A stretch of 64,000 nucleotides of DNA, from NCBI RefSeq assembly GCF_051216895.1, contig NZ_JBPKAO010000006.1:166690-230689 (forward strand), written 5' to 3'. The DNA is from Aquipuribacter sp051216895 (GTDB taxonomy: Bacteria; Actinomycetota; Actinomycetes; Actinomycetales; JBBAYJ01). The stretch's first letter is position 1. Each line of letters starts with the position of its first letter. Below are positions 44,097 to 52,892 of this stretch, in pieces. Below the pieces are notes generated by a model, which ran no database searches, was not told the DNA's origin, and saw only the letters and a list, made by a program, of their open reading frames with translations. A program made the position numbers and the translations under genes.

Positions 44097-45248
44097 TCAG
44101 CGCAGCCCGACCCCGCGGGCGAGCGCGAGCCGGAGCAACCGGTCGACGAGCTCGGGGTACCCCACCCCGGACTCCTCCCACAGCCGCGGGTACATGGACG
44201 TCGACGTGAACCCGGGCATCGTGTTCACCTCGTTGACCACGGCGCGCGGACCGTCGGGGCCGGTGTCCTCGACGAACCAGTCGACCCGGGCCAGGCCTTC
44301 GCAGCCGAGCACCTCGAAGGCCCGGACGGACTCCGCGCGCAACCCGTCGGACAGCTCGGGCGGCAGCACGGCCGGGGTGTCCAGCCGGACGGAGCCCCCG
44401 TCCAGGTACTTCGCGTCGAAGTCGTAGAAGCCGTCGGTCAGCACGACGATCTCGCCGCACACGCTCGCCGTCGCCGGGGCGTCGTCCAGCCCGCCCAGCA
44501 CGCCGCACTCGACCTCCCGGCCGCTGACCGCGCGCTCCACCAGGACCCTCGGGTCGTGCCGGGCGGCCTCCTCGAGAGCGGCGAGCAGCGCGGCCTCGTC
44601 ACCCGGGTCCTGCAGCCGGGTGATGCCGAAGCTGGAGCCGGCCCTGGACGGCTTGACGAACACGGGCGACCCGAGCCGACGCACCCGTTCCACCACCCGC
44701 GCCGGGTCGTGGCGCCACTCGCGCGGCTGGACGAGCTCCCAGTCCGCGACCGCGAAGCCGGCGTGCTGCAGGAGCACCTTCATCGTGTGCTTGTCCATGC
44801 AGGCCGCCGAGGCCAGGACACCGGAACCCACGTAGCGGGTGCCCGCCAGCTCCAGGAGGCCCTGCACGGTGCCGTCCTCCCCGTACGGCCCGTGCAGCAA
44901 CGGCAGCACCACGTCCACCGCACCCAGGGGGACGGGCGGCTCACCGGGCCGGACGCGGACCAGACCGGGGTCCTCGGTGTCGGTGGCCGGCAGCAGCCGC
45001 CCCGGCTCGACCGCCCGCTCCGCCGTCACCTCGGGGAGGTCACGCCCGCGCAGCACCCAGGCCCCCGGGTCGTCGTCGACGCGCAGCCACGCGCCCTCGC
45101 GGGTGATGCCGATGGCGACGACGTCGTAGCGGTCGCGGTCGACCGCGGCGAGCACCCCGGAGGCGGTGACGCAGGAGATCCCGTGCTCCTCGGAGCGCCC
45201 GCCGAACAGGACGGCGACGCGGGGACGGGCGGTGGGATCGGTGGTCAT
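44097..45248 (-). CDS. ddl: D-alanine--D-alanine ligase
   Basis: Ddl (383 aa) makes the D-Ala-D-Ala of peptidoglycan precursors. N-terminal RVAVLFGGRSEEHGISCVTASGVL, ATP-grasp elements VFVKPSRAGSSFGITRL and VDWFVEDTGPDGPRAVVNEVN, and the C-terminal TMPGFTSTSMYPRLWEESG. There is no Shine-Dalgarno at the ATG at 45248; TAGCCT ends 8 nt upstream, suggesting leaderless expression from a 37-bp divergent intergenic region shared with the PLP enzyme. Confidence 0.96.
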   Translation of the reverse strand: MTTDPTARPRVAVLFGGRSEEHGISCVTASGVLAAVDRDRYDVVAIGITREGAWLRVDDDPGAWVLRGRDLPEVTAERAVEPGRLLPATDTEDPGLVRVRPGEPPVPLGAVDVVLPLLHGPYGEDGTVQGLLELAGTRYVGSGVLASAACMDKHTMKVLLQHAGFAVADWELVQPREWRHDPARVVERVRRLGSPVFVKPSRAGSSFGITRLQDPGDEAALLAALEEAARHDPRVLVERAVSGREVECGVLGGLDDAPATASVCGEIVVLTDGFYDFDAKYLDGGSVRLDTPAVLPPELSDGLRAESVRAFEVLGCEGLARVDWFVEDTGPDGPRAVVNEVNTMPGFTSTSMYPRLWEESGVGYPELVDRLLRLALARGVGLR

Positions 45249-45256
45249 GGACGGCG

Positions 45257-45279
45257 AGGCTAGCCGCGAGACCTACCCT
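45257..45279. promoter_or_regulatory. Compact divergent leaderless promoters, ddl and metB-like
   Basis: TAGCCT (45257-45262, minus) serves ddl with an 8-nt spacer, and TACCCT (45274-45279, plus) serves the PLP enzyme with a 6-nt spacer. The whole intergenic region is 37 bp, so each -35 would fall at or near the other gene's start. Confidence 0.55.
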
Positions 45280-45285
45280 GTGGCC

Positions 45286-46467
45286 GTGGAGCAGACCCCC
45301 GACGCGCCGCTGTCCCCCGCAACCCGCCTGGTGCACACCGGCCGGCCCGCCCGCACCCCCGGCGGTCCGCTCAACCCACCGGTCCAGCTGTCGACCACCC
45401 TGCACGCCGCCACCGACCCCAGCGGTGGCGCCGACGCGGGGGTCGTCAACTACGCCCGCTCGGGGGTGGAGACCTGGCAGGCCCTCGAGGACGCCCTCGG
45501 CGACCTGGAGGGCGGCACCGCCCTGGTGCTCGGCTCCGGCCTGGCCGCCGTCAGCGCGGCCGTGGAGGTCGTCCTGGCCGAGCGGGCCCTGGCCGGCGGC
45601 ACCGGACCGGCCCGTGTCGTGGCCCCGGTCCACGGCTACGCGGGCACGCTCGGTCTGCTCGCCCACCTGCAGGACACGGGCCGGGTCGAGCTGGTCGCGG
45701 TCGACCCCGCCGACACCGCCGCGGTCGTGGCCGCGGTGCCCGGGGCGCACCTGGTGTGGGCCGAGAGCCCGGTCAACCCGACCATGGAGATCACCGACCT
45801 GGCGGCGGTCGCCGCGGCGGCCCGGGCGGCCGGGGCCCGGACCGTGGTCGACGGGACGTACGCCACCCCGCTGCTGCAGCAGCCGCTGGCCCTGGGCGTC
45901 GACGTCGTCGTCCACTCCGTGACCAAGGCGATCGCCGGTCACTCCGACGTCCTCATGGGTGCCACCGTCACGGCCGACCCGGGCCTCGCCACCGCGCTGC
46001 ACGCGCACCGCACCCGCACCGGCGCCGTGCCCGGCCCGTTCGAGGCGTGGCTGGCGCTGCGTGGGCTGCGGACCCTGGACGTCCGGATGGAGCGCGCGCA
46101 GGCGACCGCCCGGCTGCTCGCCGAGCGGCTGGGTGAGCACCCGGCGGTGTCACGGGTCCGCTACCCCGGTCTGCCCGGCGACCCCGGCCACGAGGTGGCC
46201 TCGCGCCAGATGAGCGGGTTCGGGTCCGTCCTGGCCATCGACCTGGCCGGCGCCGAGGAGGCCGAGCTGCTGGCGGCGTCGACCCGGTTGTGGACGCACG
46301 CGACGAGCCTCGGCGGGGTGGAGTCCCTGCTCGAACGACGCCGGCGTCACCCGGGCGAGGTCACCAGCGTCCCCGAGGGCCTGGTCCGGCTGTCCGTCGG
46401 CATCGAGGCCGCGGAGGACCTGTGGGCCGACCTGGCCCAGGCGCTGGACCGGGTGGCGCGCGGCTGA
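45286..46467 (+). CDS. Cys/Met metabolism PLP-dependent enzyme (cystathionine gamma-synthase/lyase-like)
   Basis: A 393-aa trans-sulfuration family PLP enzyme. Visible: ATRLVHTGRP and NYARSGVETWQALEDALGDLEGG at the N-terminus, GSGLAAVSAA, WAESPVNPTMEITDL, VVDGTYATPLLQQPL and the PLP Lys in HSVTKAIAGHSDVLMG; LGGVESLLERR and VRLSVGIEAAEDLWADL close the C-terminal domain. Distinguishing synthase from lyase is not possible by reading. The GTG at 45286 is preferred over the GTG at 45280 because TACCCT then ends 6 nt upstream. Confidence 0.92.
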   Translation: MEQTPDAPLSPATRLVHTGRPARTPGGPLNPPVQLSTTLHAATDPSGGADAGVVNYARSGVETWQALEDALGDLEGGTALVLGSGLAAVSAAVEVVLAERALAGGTGPARVVAPVHGYAGTLGLLAHLQDTGRVELVAVDPADTAAVVAAVPGAHLVWAESPVNPTMEITDLAAVAAAARAAGARTVVDGTYATPLLQQPLALGVDVVVHSVTKAIAGHSDVLMGATVTADPGLATALHAHRTRTGAVPGPFEAWLALRGLRTLDVRMERAQATARLLAERLGEHPAVSRVRYPGLPGDPGHEVASRQMSGFGSVLAIDLAGAEEAELLAASTRLWTHATSLGGVESLLERRRRHPGEVTSVPEGLVRLSVGIEAAEDLWADLAQALDRVARG

Positions 46468-46476
46468 GGAGGCCGC

Positions 46477-47487
46477 TCAGCCGCCCTCGGCCCGCCGGGC
46501 GCGGGACAGCAGCAGCCGGGCCAGCTCCTCCGGCCGCAGCGCCCCGGTCACCACGGCGGCCACGGCCTCGGTGATGGGGACGTCGACGTCCAGGGACCGC
46601 GCCAGCGACAGCAGCGAGCGGCAGGACCCGACCCCCTCGGCCGTCTGCCGCGTCACCTCGACGGCCTGCTCGACGGTGTGCCCCAGACCGAGCTGCTCCC
46701 CGAAGGACCGGTTGCGGCTCAACGGCGAGGTGCAGGTGGCGACCAGGTCACCCATCCCGGCGAGCCCGGCGAACGTGTGCGGGTCCGCCCCCAGCGCGGC
46801 GCCCAGACGGGCGGTCTCGGCGAGCCCTCGGGTGATGATCGACGCCTTGGAGTTGTCGCCCATGCCGAGACCCACCGCCATGCCCACCGCCAGCGCGATG
46901 ACGTTCTTCATCGCCCCGGCGATCTCTACCCCCACCACGTCGGTGTTCGTGTACGGACGGAAGTACTCCGTGGAGCAGGCTGCCGCGACCCGGTCCGCGA
47001 CGGCCTCGGTGGTCGCGGCGACCACGGTCGCCGTGGGCTGGTGCTGGGCGATCTCGAGGGCGAGGTTGGGACCCGACACCACGGCCACCCGGTCGCGGTG
47101 GACCCCGGCCACCTCCGCCACGACCTCGCTCATGCGGCGGTTGGTGCCGAGCTCGACGCCCTTGGACAGGCTGACGAGCAGGGCGTCGGCCCGCAACGAC
47201 GCCGTCAACGGCCCCAGGGTGTCCCGCAGCACCTTGGACGGGAGCGCCAGGACCAGGATGTCGGCGGTGGCGACGGCCCCCAGGGCGTCGGTGCTGGCCC
47301 GCAGCCCGGCGGGCAGGTCGACGCCCGGTAGGTAGCCGGGGTTGCGGTGGTGCTCGTCGACCTCCTCGACCACCGCGGCGTCGCGGCCCCACAGGGTCGT
47401 CTCGCACCCGGCGTCCGCGGTGACGGCGGCGAACGTCGTCCCCCACGACCCGCTGCCCAGCACGGTGACCCGGGTCGGTGTGCTCAT
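46477..47487 (-). CDS. gpsA: Glycerol-3-phosphate dehydrogenase [NAD(P)+]
   Basis: GpsA (336 aa) makes sn-glycerol-3-phosphate for phospholipids. NAD-binding VTVLGSGSWGTTFAAV, SGPNLALEIA, catalytic-Lys region VGVEIAGAMKNVIALA and GLAGMGDLVATCTSPLSRNRSFG are canonical. The ATG overlaps the plsC stop (ATGA), coupling it to the next enzyme that uses its product. Confidence 0.96.
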   Translation of the reverse strand: MSTPTRVTVLGSGSWGTTFAAVTADAGCETTLWGRDAAVVEEVDEHHRNPGYLPGVDLPAGLRASTDALGAVATADILVLALPSKVLRDTLGPLTASLRADALLVSLSKGVELGTNRRMSEVVAEVAGVHRDRVAVVSGPNLALEIAQHQPTATVVAATTEAVADRVAAACSTEYFRPYTNTDVVGVEIAGAMKNVIALAVGMAVGLGMGDNSKASIITRGLAETARLGAALGADPHTFAGLAGMGDLVATCTSPLSRNRSFGEQLGLGHTVEQAVEVTRQTAEGVGSCRSLLSLARSLDVDVPITEAVAAVVTGALRPEELARLLLSRARRAEGG

Positions 47488-48257
47488 GCGGCCGGCCGGT
47501 CGTCGTGACCGGGCTCGTACTTCCCGGTCTCCGGGACCCCCGCCTCCTTGGGGTCGAACAGCTTGGCGGGCGGGGTCTCGCCGCGCTGCTCGGCGACGAT
47601 GGACACCAGCGCGGTCATGATGCGGTCGGTCGCCTCGCGCAGGACCTCCGAGTCGACCTCGCGGCCGCGCAGGTCGTCCAGGTCGACGGGCGGGCCCGCC
47701 CAGACGTGGACCGTCTTGCGCGGGAACGGGTGGATGCGCTTGCTGTAGCGCGGCAGGACCCGGTGGGCCCCCCACTGCCCGATGGGCACGACGGGTGCCC
47801 CGGTCTCCAGGGCGATGCGGGCCGCCCCGGTCTTGCCCCGCATCGGCCACATGTCCGGGTCGCGGGTCAGCGTCCCCTCCGGGAACACCGCCACCAGCTG
47901 ACCCTTCCTGACCGCCTCGACGGCCGAGCGGAACGCGTCCGCCGCGTCGCCCGTGTTGCGGTGCACCGGGATCTGCTCGGCGCTGCGCAGCAGCGCTCCC
48001 AGCCCGCGCACCCGGAACAGGCTCGCCTTGGCCAGGAACCGCATCACCCGCCCGTTGCCGTGGATGAAGTGCCCGAAGGTGAGCGGGTCGAGGTTCGACG
48101 CGTGCACGGTGACGACGACGACGCCGCCGCTGCGCGGCAGGTTCTCCGTGCCGCGCCAGTCGCGCCGGGTCACCAGTCGCAGCAGCGGCAGGCACACCAG
48201 CAACGTCAGGCGGTAGCCCCATCCGAGCCGCTGGCTCGTCTCGGCCCGATCGGCCAC
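47484..48257 (-). CDS. 1-acyl-sn-glycerol-3-phosphate acyltransferase (PlsC family)
   Basis: A 257-aa membrane-associated lysophosphatidic acid acyltransferase. The HX4D motif is in VHASNLDPLTFG, and acyl-acceptor motifs are IPVHRNTGDA and FPEGTLTRDP; VVPIGQWGAH follows. A short hydrophobic N-terminus (LTLLVCLPLLRLV) may anchor it. The GTG at 48257 has GGAGG 5 nt upstream; further upstream ATGs lack a ribosome-binding site. It sits between cofC and gpsA, with which it forms a phospholipid unit. Confidence 0.93.
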   Translation of the reverse strand: MADRAETSQRLGWGYRLTLLVCLPLLRLVTRRDWRGTENLPRSGGVVVVTVHASNLDPLTFGHFIHGNGRVMRFLAKASLFRVRGLGALLRSAEQIPVHRNTGDAADAFRSAVEAVRKGQLVAVFPEGTLTRDPDMWPMRGKTGAARIALETGAPVVPIGQWGAHRVLPRYSKRIHPFPRKTVHVWAGPPVDLDDLRGREVDSEVLREATDRIMTALVSIVAEQRGETPPAKLFDPKEAGVPETGKYEPGHDDRPAA

Positions 48258-48337
48258 AGGAACCTCCATCGGTCGCTGCATCGTGGTCGTCCCGCGCCGT
48301 CGGACGACGTCGCCGTCGTGCACCTTAACGCCGGTGA

Positions 48338-48343
48338 CAGGAT
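48338..48343 (+). promoter_or_regulatory. Putative leaderless -10 of cofC
   Basis: CAGGAT is followed by 7 nt and the ATG at 48351; there is no Shine-Dalgarno. Confidence 0.4.
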
Positions 48344-48350
48344 GGGCACG

Positions 48351-49127
48351 ATGGCCACCGCCCGCTCCCCGGACACGTCCCCCCCTCCGGGCCCCGTGGC
48401 CCGGGACGACGTCGCCCGCTGGTCACTGGTGATGCCGGTCAAGGGCGGCGCCCGGGCCAAGTCGCGGCTGGCCCGCGACGACCGGCAGGCCCTGGCGCGG
48501 GCCATCGCGCTCGACGCCGTGGCGGCCGCGGTCGCGTGCCCGGCGGTGGCCGAGGTGGTGGTCGTCACCGCGGACGAGGAGGCCGCCCGTGAGCACGCCG
48601 CACTCGGTGCCCGGGTCGTCACCGACCCGGGCGCCGGGCTGCTCACGGCGCTGCTGACCGGTGCCGCCGCCTGCGACCCGTCGACGCCGTGCGGGCTGCT
48701 GCTGGCCGACCTGCCCGCGCTGCGGCCGGAGGACCTGTCGGGCACGTTGTCGGCGTGCCTCGGGCTGCTCGGGCTGCTCGGCGAGGACGTCGCCCCCGGC
48801 CGGGACGGCCTCCCCCGGCGGACGTCGGCGGCGCCGGTCATGGTCACGGTGCCGGACGCGGACGGGGACGGCACGGTGCTGCTCTGCGCGGCCCGTCCCG
48901 GCGACCTCCGGCCGCGCTTCGGGTCCGGCTCGGCGACCGCGCACGCCGCCGTCGCGCACGTCCTCGGCGACGTGCCCGAGGGCGTGCGGCGCGACGTCGA
49001 CACCGACGAGCACCTGCGGTGCGCGGTCGCCCTGGGGGTGGGACCACGCACCGCGCAGGTGCTGGCGGCTCAGCCCCGCTCGACCATGGCCCCGAGCGAC
49101 GCGAGCTTCTCGCCGAAGCGCTCGTAG
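48351..49127 (+). CDS. cofC: Phosphoenolpyruvate/2-phospho-L-lactate guanylyltransferase (F420 synthesis)
   Basis: CofC/FbiD (258 aa) activates the side-chain precursor of coenzyme F420 with GTP. The nucleotidyltransferase signature VMPVKGGARAKSRLA is diagnostic, followed by VVVVTADEEA, GARVVTDPGAGL, LLADLPALRPEDL and DTDEHLRCAVALGVG. It implies that this organism makes F420, although fbiA/B/C are not in the window. Its 3' end overlaps murA tail to tail by 58 bp. An in-frame ATG at 48342 is an alternative. Confidence 0.93.
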   Translation: MATARSPDTSPPPGPVARDDVARWSLVMPVKGGARAKSRLARDDRQALARAIALDAVAAAVACPAVAEVVVVTADEEAAREHAALGARVVTDPGAGLLTALLTGAAACDPSTPCGLLLADLPALRPEDLSGTLSACLGLLGLLGEDVAPGRDGLPRRTSAAPVMVTVPDADGDGTVLLCAARPGDLRPRFGSGSATAHAAVAHVLGDVPEGVRRDVDTDEHLRCAVALGVGPRTAQVLAAQPRSTMAPSDASFSPKRS

Positions 49128-50380
49128 CCCCGGTCGATCAGCCCGATGCCGTGGACCTTGGAGGTCCCCTCGGCGGCGAGCGCCGCGATCAGGTGGCTGA
49201 ACCCACCACGCAGGTCGGGGACGGTGATCTCGGCGCTGTGCAGCTTGGACGGCCCGGACACGACCGCCGAGTGCTGGAAGTTGCGCTGGCCGAACCGGCA
49301 GGCGGCGCCACCGAGGCACTCGCGGTAGACCTGGATCGTCGCGCCCATCTCGCGCAGCGCCTCGGTGAAGCCGAAGCGGTTCTCGTACACCGTCTCGTGG
49401 ACGATGCTGATGCCGCTGGCCTGCGTCAGGGCCACGACGAGCGGCTGCTGCCAGTCGGTCATGAAGCCGGGGTGCACGTCGGTCTCCAGCACGATCGAGC
49501 TCAGGTCCCCGCCCGGGTGCCAGAACCGGATGCCGTCGTCGCGGACGTCGAAGCGGCCCCCGACCTTCCGGAAGACGTTGAGGAACGTCATCATCTCCGG
49601 CTGCGTCGCGCCCTCGAGGAACACGTCCCCGCGGGTCGCCAGCGCGGCGCACGCCCAGGACGCGGCCTCGATGCGGTCGGTCAGCGCGTGGTGGTCGTAG
49701 CCCTCGAGCCGGTCGACGCCCTCGATGCGGATCACCCGGTCGGTGTCCACGCTGATGATGGCGCCCATCTTCTGCAGGACGGCGATGAGGTCGGCGATCT
49801 CCGGCTCGATCGCGGCGTTCTTGAGCTCGGTGACGCCCTCGGCCCGGACCGCGGTGAGCAGGACCTGCTCGGTCGCACCCACCGACGGGAACTCCAGCTC
49901 GATCTTGGTGCCCTTGAGACCGTTGGGGGCGCTGATCTTGATGCCGCTGGGGAGCTTGTCCACCACGGCGCCGAACCGACGCAGGCTCTCCAGGTGGTAG
50001 TTGATGGGCCGGTCACCGATGCGGCAGCCGCCGAGATCCGGGATGAACGCCTCGCCGAGGCGGTGCAGCAGGGGCCCGCAGAGGAGGATCGGGATCCGAC
50101 TGGTCCCGGCGTGGGCGTCGATGTCGGCGCTGTGGGCGCTCTCGACGTCGCTGGGGTCCATGAGGAGCGTGTCGCCGTCCTGCGTGACCCGGACGCCGTG
50201 CAGCTCCAGCAGGCCGGTCACGACGCCGACGTCACGGATCTCGGGGACGTTGCGCAGCCGGCTGGGCGTCTCGCCGAGGAGCGAGGCCACCATGGCCTTG
50301 GACACGAAGTTCTTGGCGCCCCTGAGCCGGATCCGGCCGTGCAGCGGGGAGCCACCGTGGACGATGAGGGTGTCGGTCAC
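49070..50380 (-). CDS. murA: UDP-N-acetylglucosamine 1-carboxyvinyltransferase
   Basis: MurA (436 aa), the first committed peptidoglycan enzyme. N-terminal LIVHGGSPLHGRIRLRGAKNFVSKAM; the substrate loop is GAACRFGQRN, with no Cys in the usual CRFG position pattern (sequence GGAACRF keeps one Cys). The EPSP-synthase fold repeats and TDRIEAASWACAALATRGDV and DLRGGFSHLIAALAAEG are clear. The GTG at 50380 lacks a Shine-Dalgarno; CACCAT ends 6 nt upstream. Whether the loop Cys equals the classical fosfomycin-target Cys needs an alignment. Confidence 0.94.
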   Translation of the reverse strand: MTDTLIVHGGSPLHGRIRLRGAKNFVSKAMVASLLGETPSRLRNVPEIRDVGVVTGLLELHGVRVTQDGDTLLMDPSDVESAHSADIDAHAGTSRIPILLCGPLLHRLGEAFIPDLGGCRIGDRPINYHLESLRRFGAVVDKLPSGIKISAPNGLKGTKIELEFPSVGATEQVLLTAVRAEGVTELKNAAIEPEIADLIAVLQKMGAIISVDTDRVIRIEGVDRLEGYDHHALTDRIEAASWACAALATRGDVFLEGATQPEMMTFLNVFRKVGGRFDVRDDGIRFWHPGGDLSSIVLETDVHPGFMTDWQQPLVVALTQASGISIVHETVYENRFGFTEALREMGATIQVYRECLGGAACRFGQRNFQHSAVVSGPSKLHSAEITVPDLRGGFSHLIAALAAEGTSKVHGIGLIDRGYERFGEKLASLGAMVERG

Positions 50381-50386
50381 GCGACC

Positions 50387-50392
50387 ATGGTG
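50387..50392 (-). promoter_or_regulatory. Putative leaderless -10 of murA
   Basis: CACCAT, then ggtcgc (6 nt), then the GTG at 50380. The same hexamer and spacing recur before the kinase gene at 62167. Confidence 0.35.
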
Positions 50393-50443
50393 GCCCATGC
50401 CGGGCCCTCCGCCGTCACGCCCGGCCCGTCGCATCCGTGGTGG

Positions 50444-52135
50444 TCAGGATCCCGAGGTCGAGCCGGTCGTCTCCTGGGCCGAGAGCGCGGGAGCCGAGGG
50501 GGCCGGCGGCGCCGTCGGACCGGACGTGCCGGAGGACCCGGTCGTGGGACCCGAGGTCGGTGCCGCCGCGGGAGCGGCAGGAGCGGAGGTCGCGGGACCG
50601 GAGGCTGCCGAACCGGTTGCGGCGGCCGTCGTGCCGGAGGCCGGAGCGGAGGGGGTGCCCGAGCCGCCGGAGGACGCGGCGGCGTCGGCACGGACGGCCG
50701 GACGGCGGGCGGGGGTGCGGCCGCTGCGCGAGGAGGTGGTCTTCTTGGCTGCGCCGCCGGCCGTCGACGCCGTCTTCCTCGCGGGGGTGGCGCGCTTCGC
50801 GGCGGTGGCCGTGTTCGCGGGGGTCGCCTTCTTCGCGGGGGTCGCCTTCTTCGCGGGGGTGGCGGGCGTGGCGGAGGCGGAGGCGGTCGAGGCCGGTGCC
50901 GAGGCGGACGGGGAGGCGCTGGAGGGGGACGCGCTGCCGCTCGTCGACGCCGGGCTGCTGGCAGCGGTGCTGCTGGGGGACGTCGCCTTCTTCGCGGTGG
51001 TCGAGCTCGCCGTCGCCCGCTTCGCTGCGGCCGGAGACGCCTTCTTCGCGGTGGTCGGGCTCGCGGTGGTCGAGCTCGCCGTGGTCGAGCTGGCCGTGGC
51101 CCGCTTCGCCGCCGCCGGAGTCGCAGACGCCTTCTTCGCGGTGCGCGAGCCCGCCGTGGTCCGCTTCGCCGCCGCCGGAGCCGCAGACGCCTTCTTCGCG
51201 GTGCGCGAGCCCGCCGTGGTCCGCTTTGCCGCCGCTGCGGCCGGAGACGCCTTCGTGGCGGTGGTCGAGCTCGCCGTGGTCCGCTTCGAGGCGGCCTTCT
51301 TCGCGGTCGACGGGGTGGTGGTCGACGTGCTCGCGGTGGTCTTCTTCGCGGTGGTCTTCTTCGCGGTGGTCTTCTTCGCGGTGGTCTTCGCCGGCCCCAC
51401 GCTCGCCGACGCCTTCTTCGCCGACGTCTTCTTCGCAGCCGTCTTCGTCGCAGCGGGCTTCGCGGCGGCGGTCTTCTTCGCCGCGGTCTTCGTCGCCGCG
51501 GTCTCCTTCGCCGTGGCCTTCTTCGCGGTGGTCTTCGCCGGCCCCCCGCTCGCCGACGCCTTCTTCGCCGCCGTCTTCTTCGCAGCCGTCTTCGTCGCAG
51601 CGGGCTTCGCGGCGGCGGTCTTCTTCGCCGCGGTCTTCGTCGCCGCAGTCTCCTTCGCCGTGGCCTTCGTCGCGGTGGCCTTCTTCGCCGTGGACGCGTT
51701 GGCGTCGGGCGCGGGGACGACCACCTCCGGCGGGGCGGGGGGCGTCGACGGGCGAGCCTTCTTGCCGTACTTCTTCTCGGCCTTGACCTGCGCCTTCTTG
51801 GCCACCTTGCTGACCTGCGCGGCCTTCTTGCCCTCGGCGACCGCGGCGGCGGCGGCCGCGATGGCCTGCTCGCCGAGGCCCTTGGCCTCGTCCACCAGCA
51901 CCTTGAAGCCCTTGGCCGGCTCGAACTTGGGCACGGTCACCCCGGCGACGTTCGTCTTCTCGTCGCTGGCGGCCCGGTAGGCACGCTCGAAGGTCCCGAG
52001 GCCGCTGACCGCGACCTTCTCACCGCGAGCCACCGCGTCGGTGATCGACTCGACGAGCGCGTCGACCGCCTGCTTGGCCTTCTTCCGGTCGCCTATGCGC
52101 TCGGCGATCGCGTCGATGAGATCGGACCTGTTCAC
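50444..52135 (-). CDS. hup: HU-family DNA-binding protein with very long Lys/Ala/Thr tail
   Basis: Residues 1-90 are a normal HU domain (VNRSDLIDAIAERIGDRKKA, VAVSGLGTFERAYRAASD, VPKFEPAKGFKVLVD). Mycobacterial HupB has a tail of about 110 residues; this protein has 563 aa, so about 470 follow the HU domain. Residues about 150-440 are eukaryotic-H1-like AKK/TAKK/AAK repeats, including a 49-residue unit present twice (157-205 and 206-254). The last 120 residues are Ser/Ala/Gly/Pro/Thr-rich without Lys. It presumably compacts the nucleoid. The GTG at 52135 has AGGAGG. The place beside leuCD is conserved. Confidence 0.94.
   Translation of the reverse strand: MNRSDLIDAIAERIGDRKKAKQAVDALVESITDAVARGEKVAVSGLGTFERAYRAASDEKTNVAGVTVPKFEPAKGFKVLVDEAKGLGEQAIAAAAAAVAEGKKAAQVSKVAKKAQVKAEKKYGKKARPSTPPAPPEVVVPAPDANASTAKKATATKATAKETAATKTAAKKTAAAKPAATKTAAKKTAAKKASASGGPAKTTAKKATAKETAATKTAAKKTAAAKPAATKTAAKKTSAKKASASVGPAKTTAKKTTAKKTTAKKTTASTSTTTPSTAKKAASKRTTASSTTATKASPAAAAAKRTTAGSRTAKKASAAPAAAKRTTAGSRTAKKASATPAAAKRATASSTTASSTTASPTTAKKASPAAAKRATASSTTAKKATSPSSTAASSPASTSGSASPSSASPSASAPASTASASATPATPAKKATPAKKATPANTATAAKRATPARKTASTAGGAAKKTTSSRSGRTPARRPAVRADAAASSGGSGTPSAPASGTTAAATGSAASGPATSAPAAPAAAPTSGPTTGSSGTSGPTAPPAPSAPALSAQETTGSTSGS
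51374..51667 (-). repeat. 147-bp duplication in hup
   Basis: Two adjacent 147-bp units (51667-51521 and 51520-51374 on the minus strand) encode 49-residue repeats differing at about two to three residues (A/S, G/V, A/T). Smaller AKK(T/A) repeats surround them. Confidence 0.85.
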
Positions 52136-52279
52136 GGTGCCTCCTGGCGACGTCGGCGTGCTGGGTCTACCCACGCTACGACCCACCGGCCGCCGGGTCC
52201 ACGCGGCGGGCCGCAGCGGCACGGGCCGCGTCCCACCGCGGCCGGCCCTCCCGCCGGCCCGCCCGGCCCTGCCCGTCCC

Positions 52280-52879
52280 CTAGTGCCGGACGGGCAGGGT
52301 GGTCGGCCGCCAGGCCTCCCGCGAGGTCTCGAACTCGTCGATGGCGGCCGCGTGCTGCAGCGTGATGCCGATGTCGTCGAGGCCCTCCAGCAGCCGGTAC
52401 CGGGTGTAGTCGTCCACCCCGACCGGGAACACGAACTCCTGGCAGCGACCTTCACGCGCCTGCAGGTCGACGGTCACCTGCGTGCCCGGCTCGGTCTCCA
52501 GGATCTTCCACAGCATCTCGACGTCGTCCTGGGCCACCTGTCCTGCGAGCAGCCCCTGCTTGCCGGAGTTGCCGCGGAAGATGTCGGCGAAGCGCGACGA
52601 CAGCACGACCCGGAAGCCGTAGTCCTTGAGCGCCCACACCGCGTGCTCACGGGAGGAACCGGTGCCGAAGTCGGGTCCGGCCACCAGCACGCTGCCGGCC
52701 CGGTACGGCTCCTGGTTGAGCACGAAGGTCGGGTCGTTGCGCCAGGCCGAGAACAGCCCGTCCTCGAACCCCGTGCGCGAGACCCGCTTGAGGTAGACGG
52801 CGGGGATGATCTGGTCGGTGTCGACGTTGCTGGCCCGCAGCGGGACACCGACGCCGGTGTGGGTGGTGAACGGTTCCAT
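52280..52879 (-). CDS. leuD: 3-isopropylmalate dehydratase small subunit
   Basis: LeuD (199 aa), the swivel domain of isopropylmalate isomerase in leucine synthesis. Motifs: ASNVDTDQIIPAVYLKRVSRTGF, VAGPDFGTGSSREHAVWALKDYG and SRFADIFRGNSGKQGLL. ATG with GGAGAC upstream, 13 nt after leuC. The following 144 bp to hup contain GC-rich hairpins and the hup ribosome-binding site, with no gene. Confidence 0.97.
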   Translation of the reverse strand: MEPFTTHTGVGVPLRASNVDTDQIIPAVYLKRVSRTGFEDGLFSAWRNDPTFVLNQEPYRAGSVLVAGPDFGTGSSREHAVWALKDYGFRVVLSSRFADIFRGNSGKQGLLAGQVAQDDVEMLWKILETEPGTQVTVDLQAREGRCQEFVFPVGVDDYTRYRLLEGLDDIGITLQHAAAIDEFETSREAWRPTTLPVRH

Positions 52880-52892
52880 GTCGGGTCTCCTG

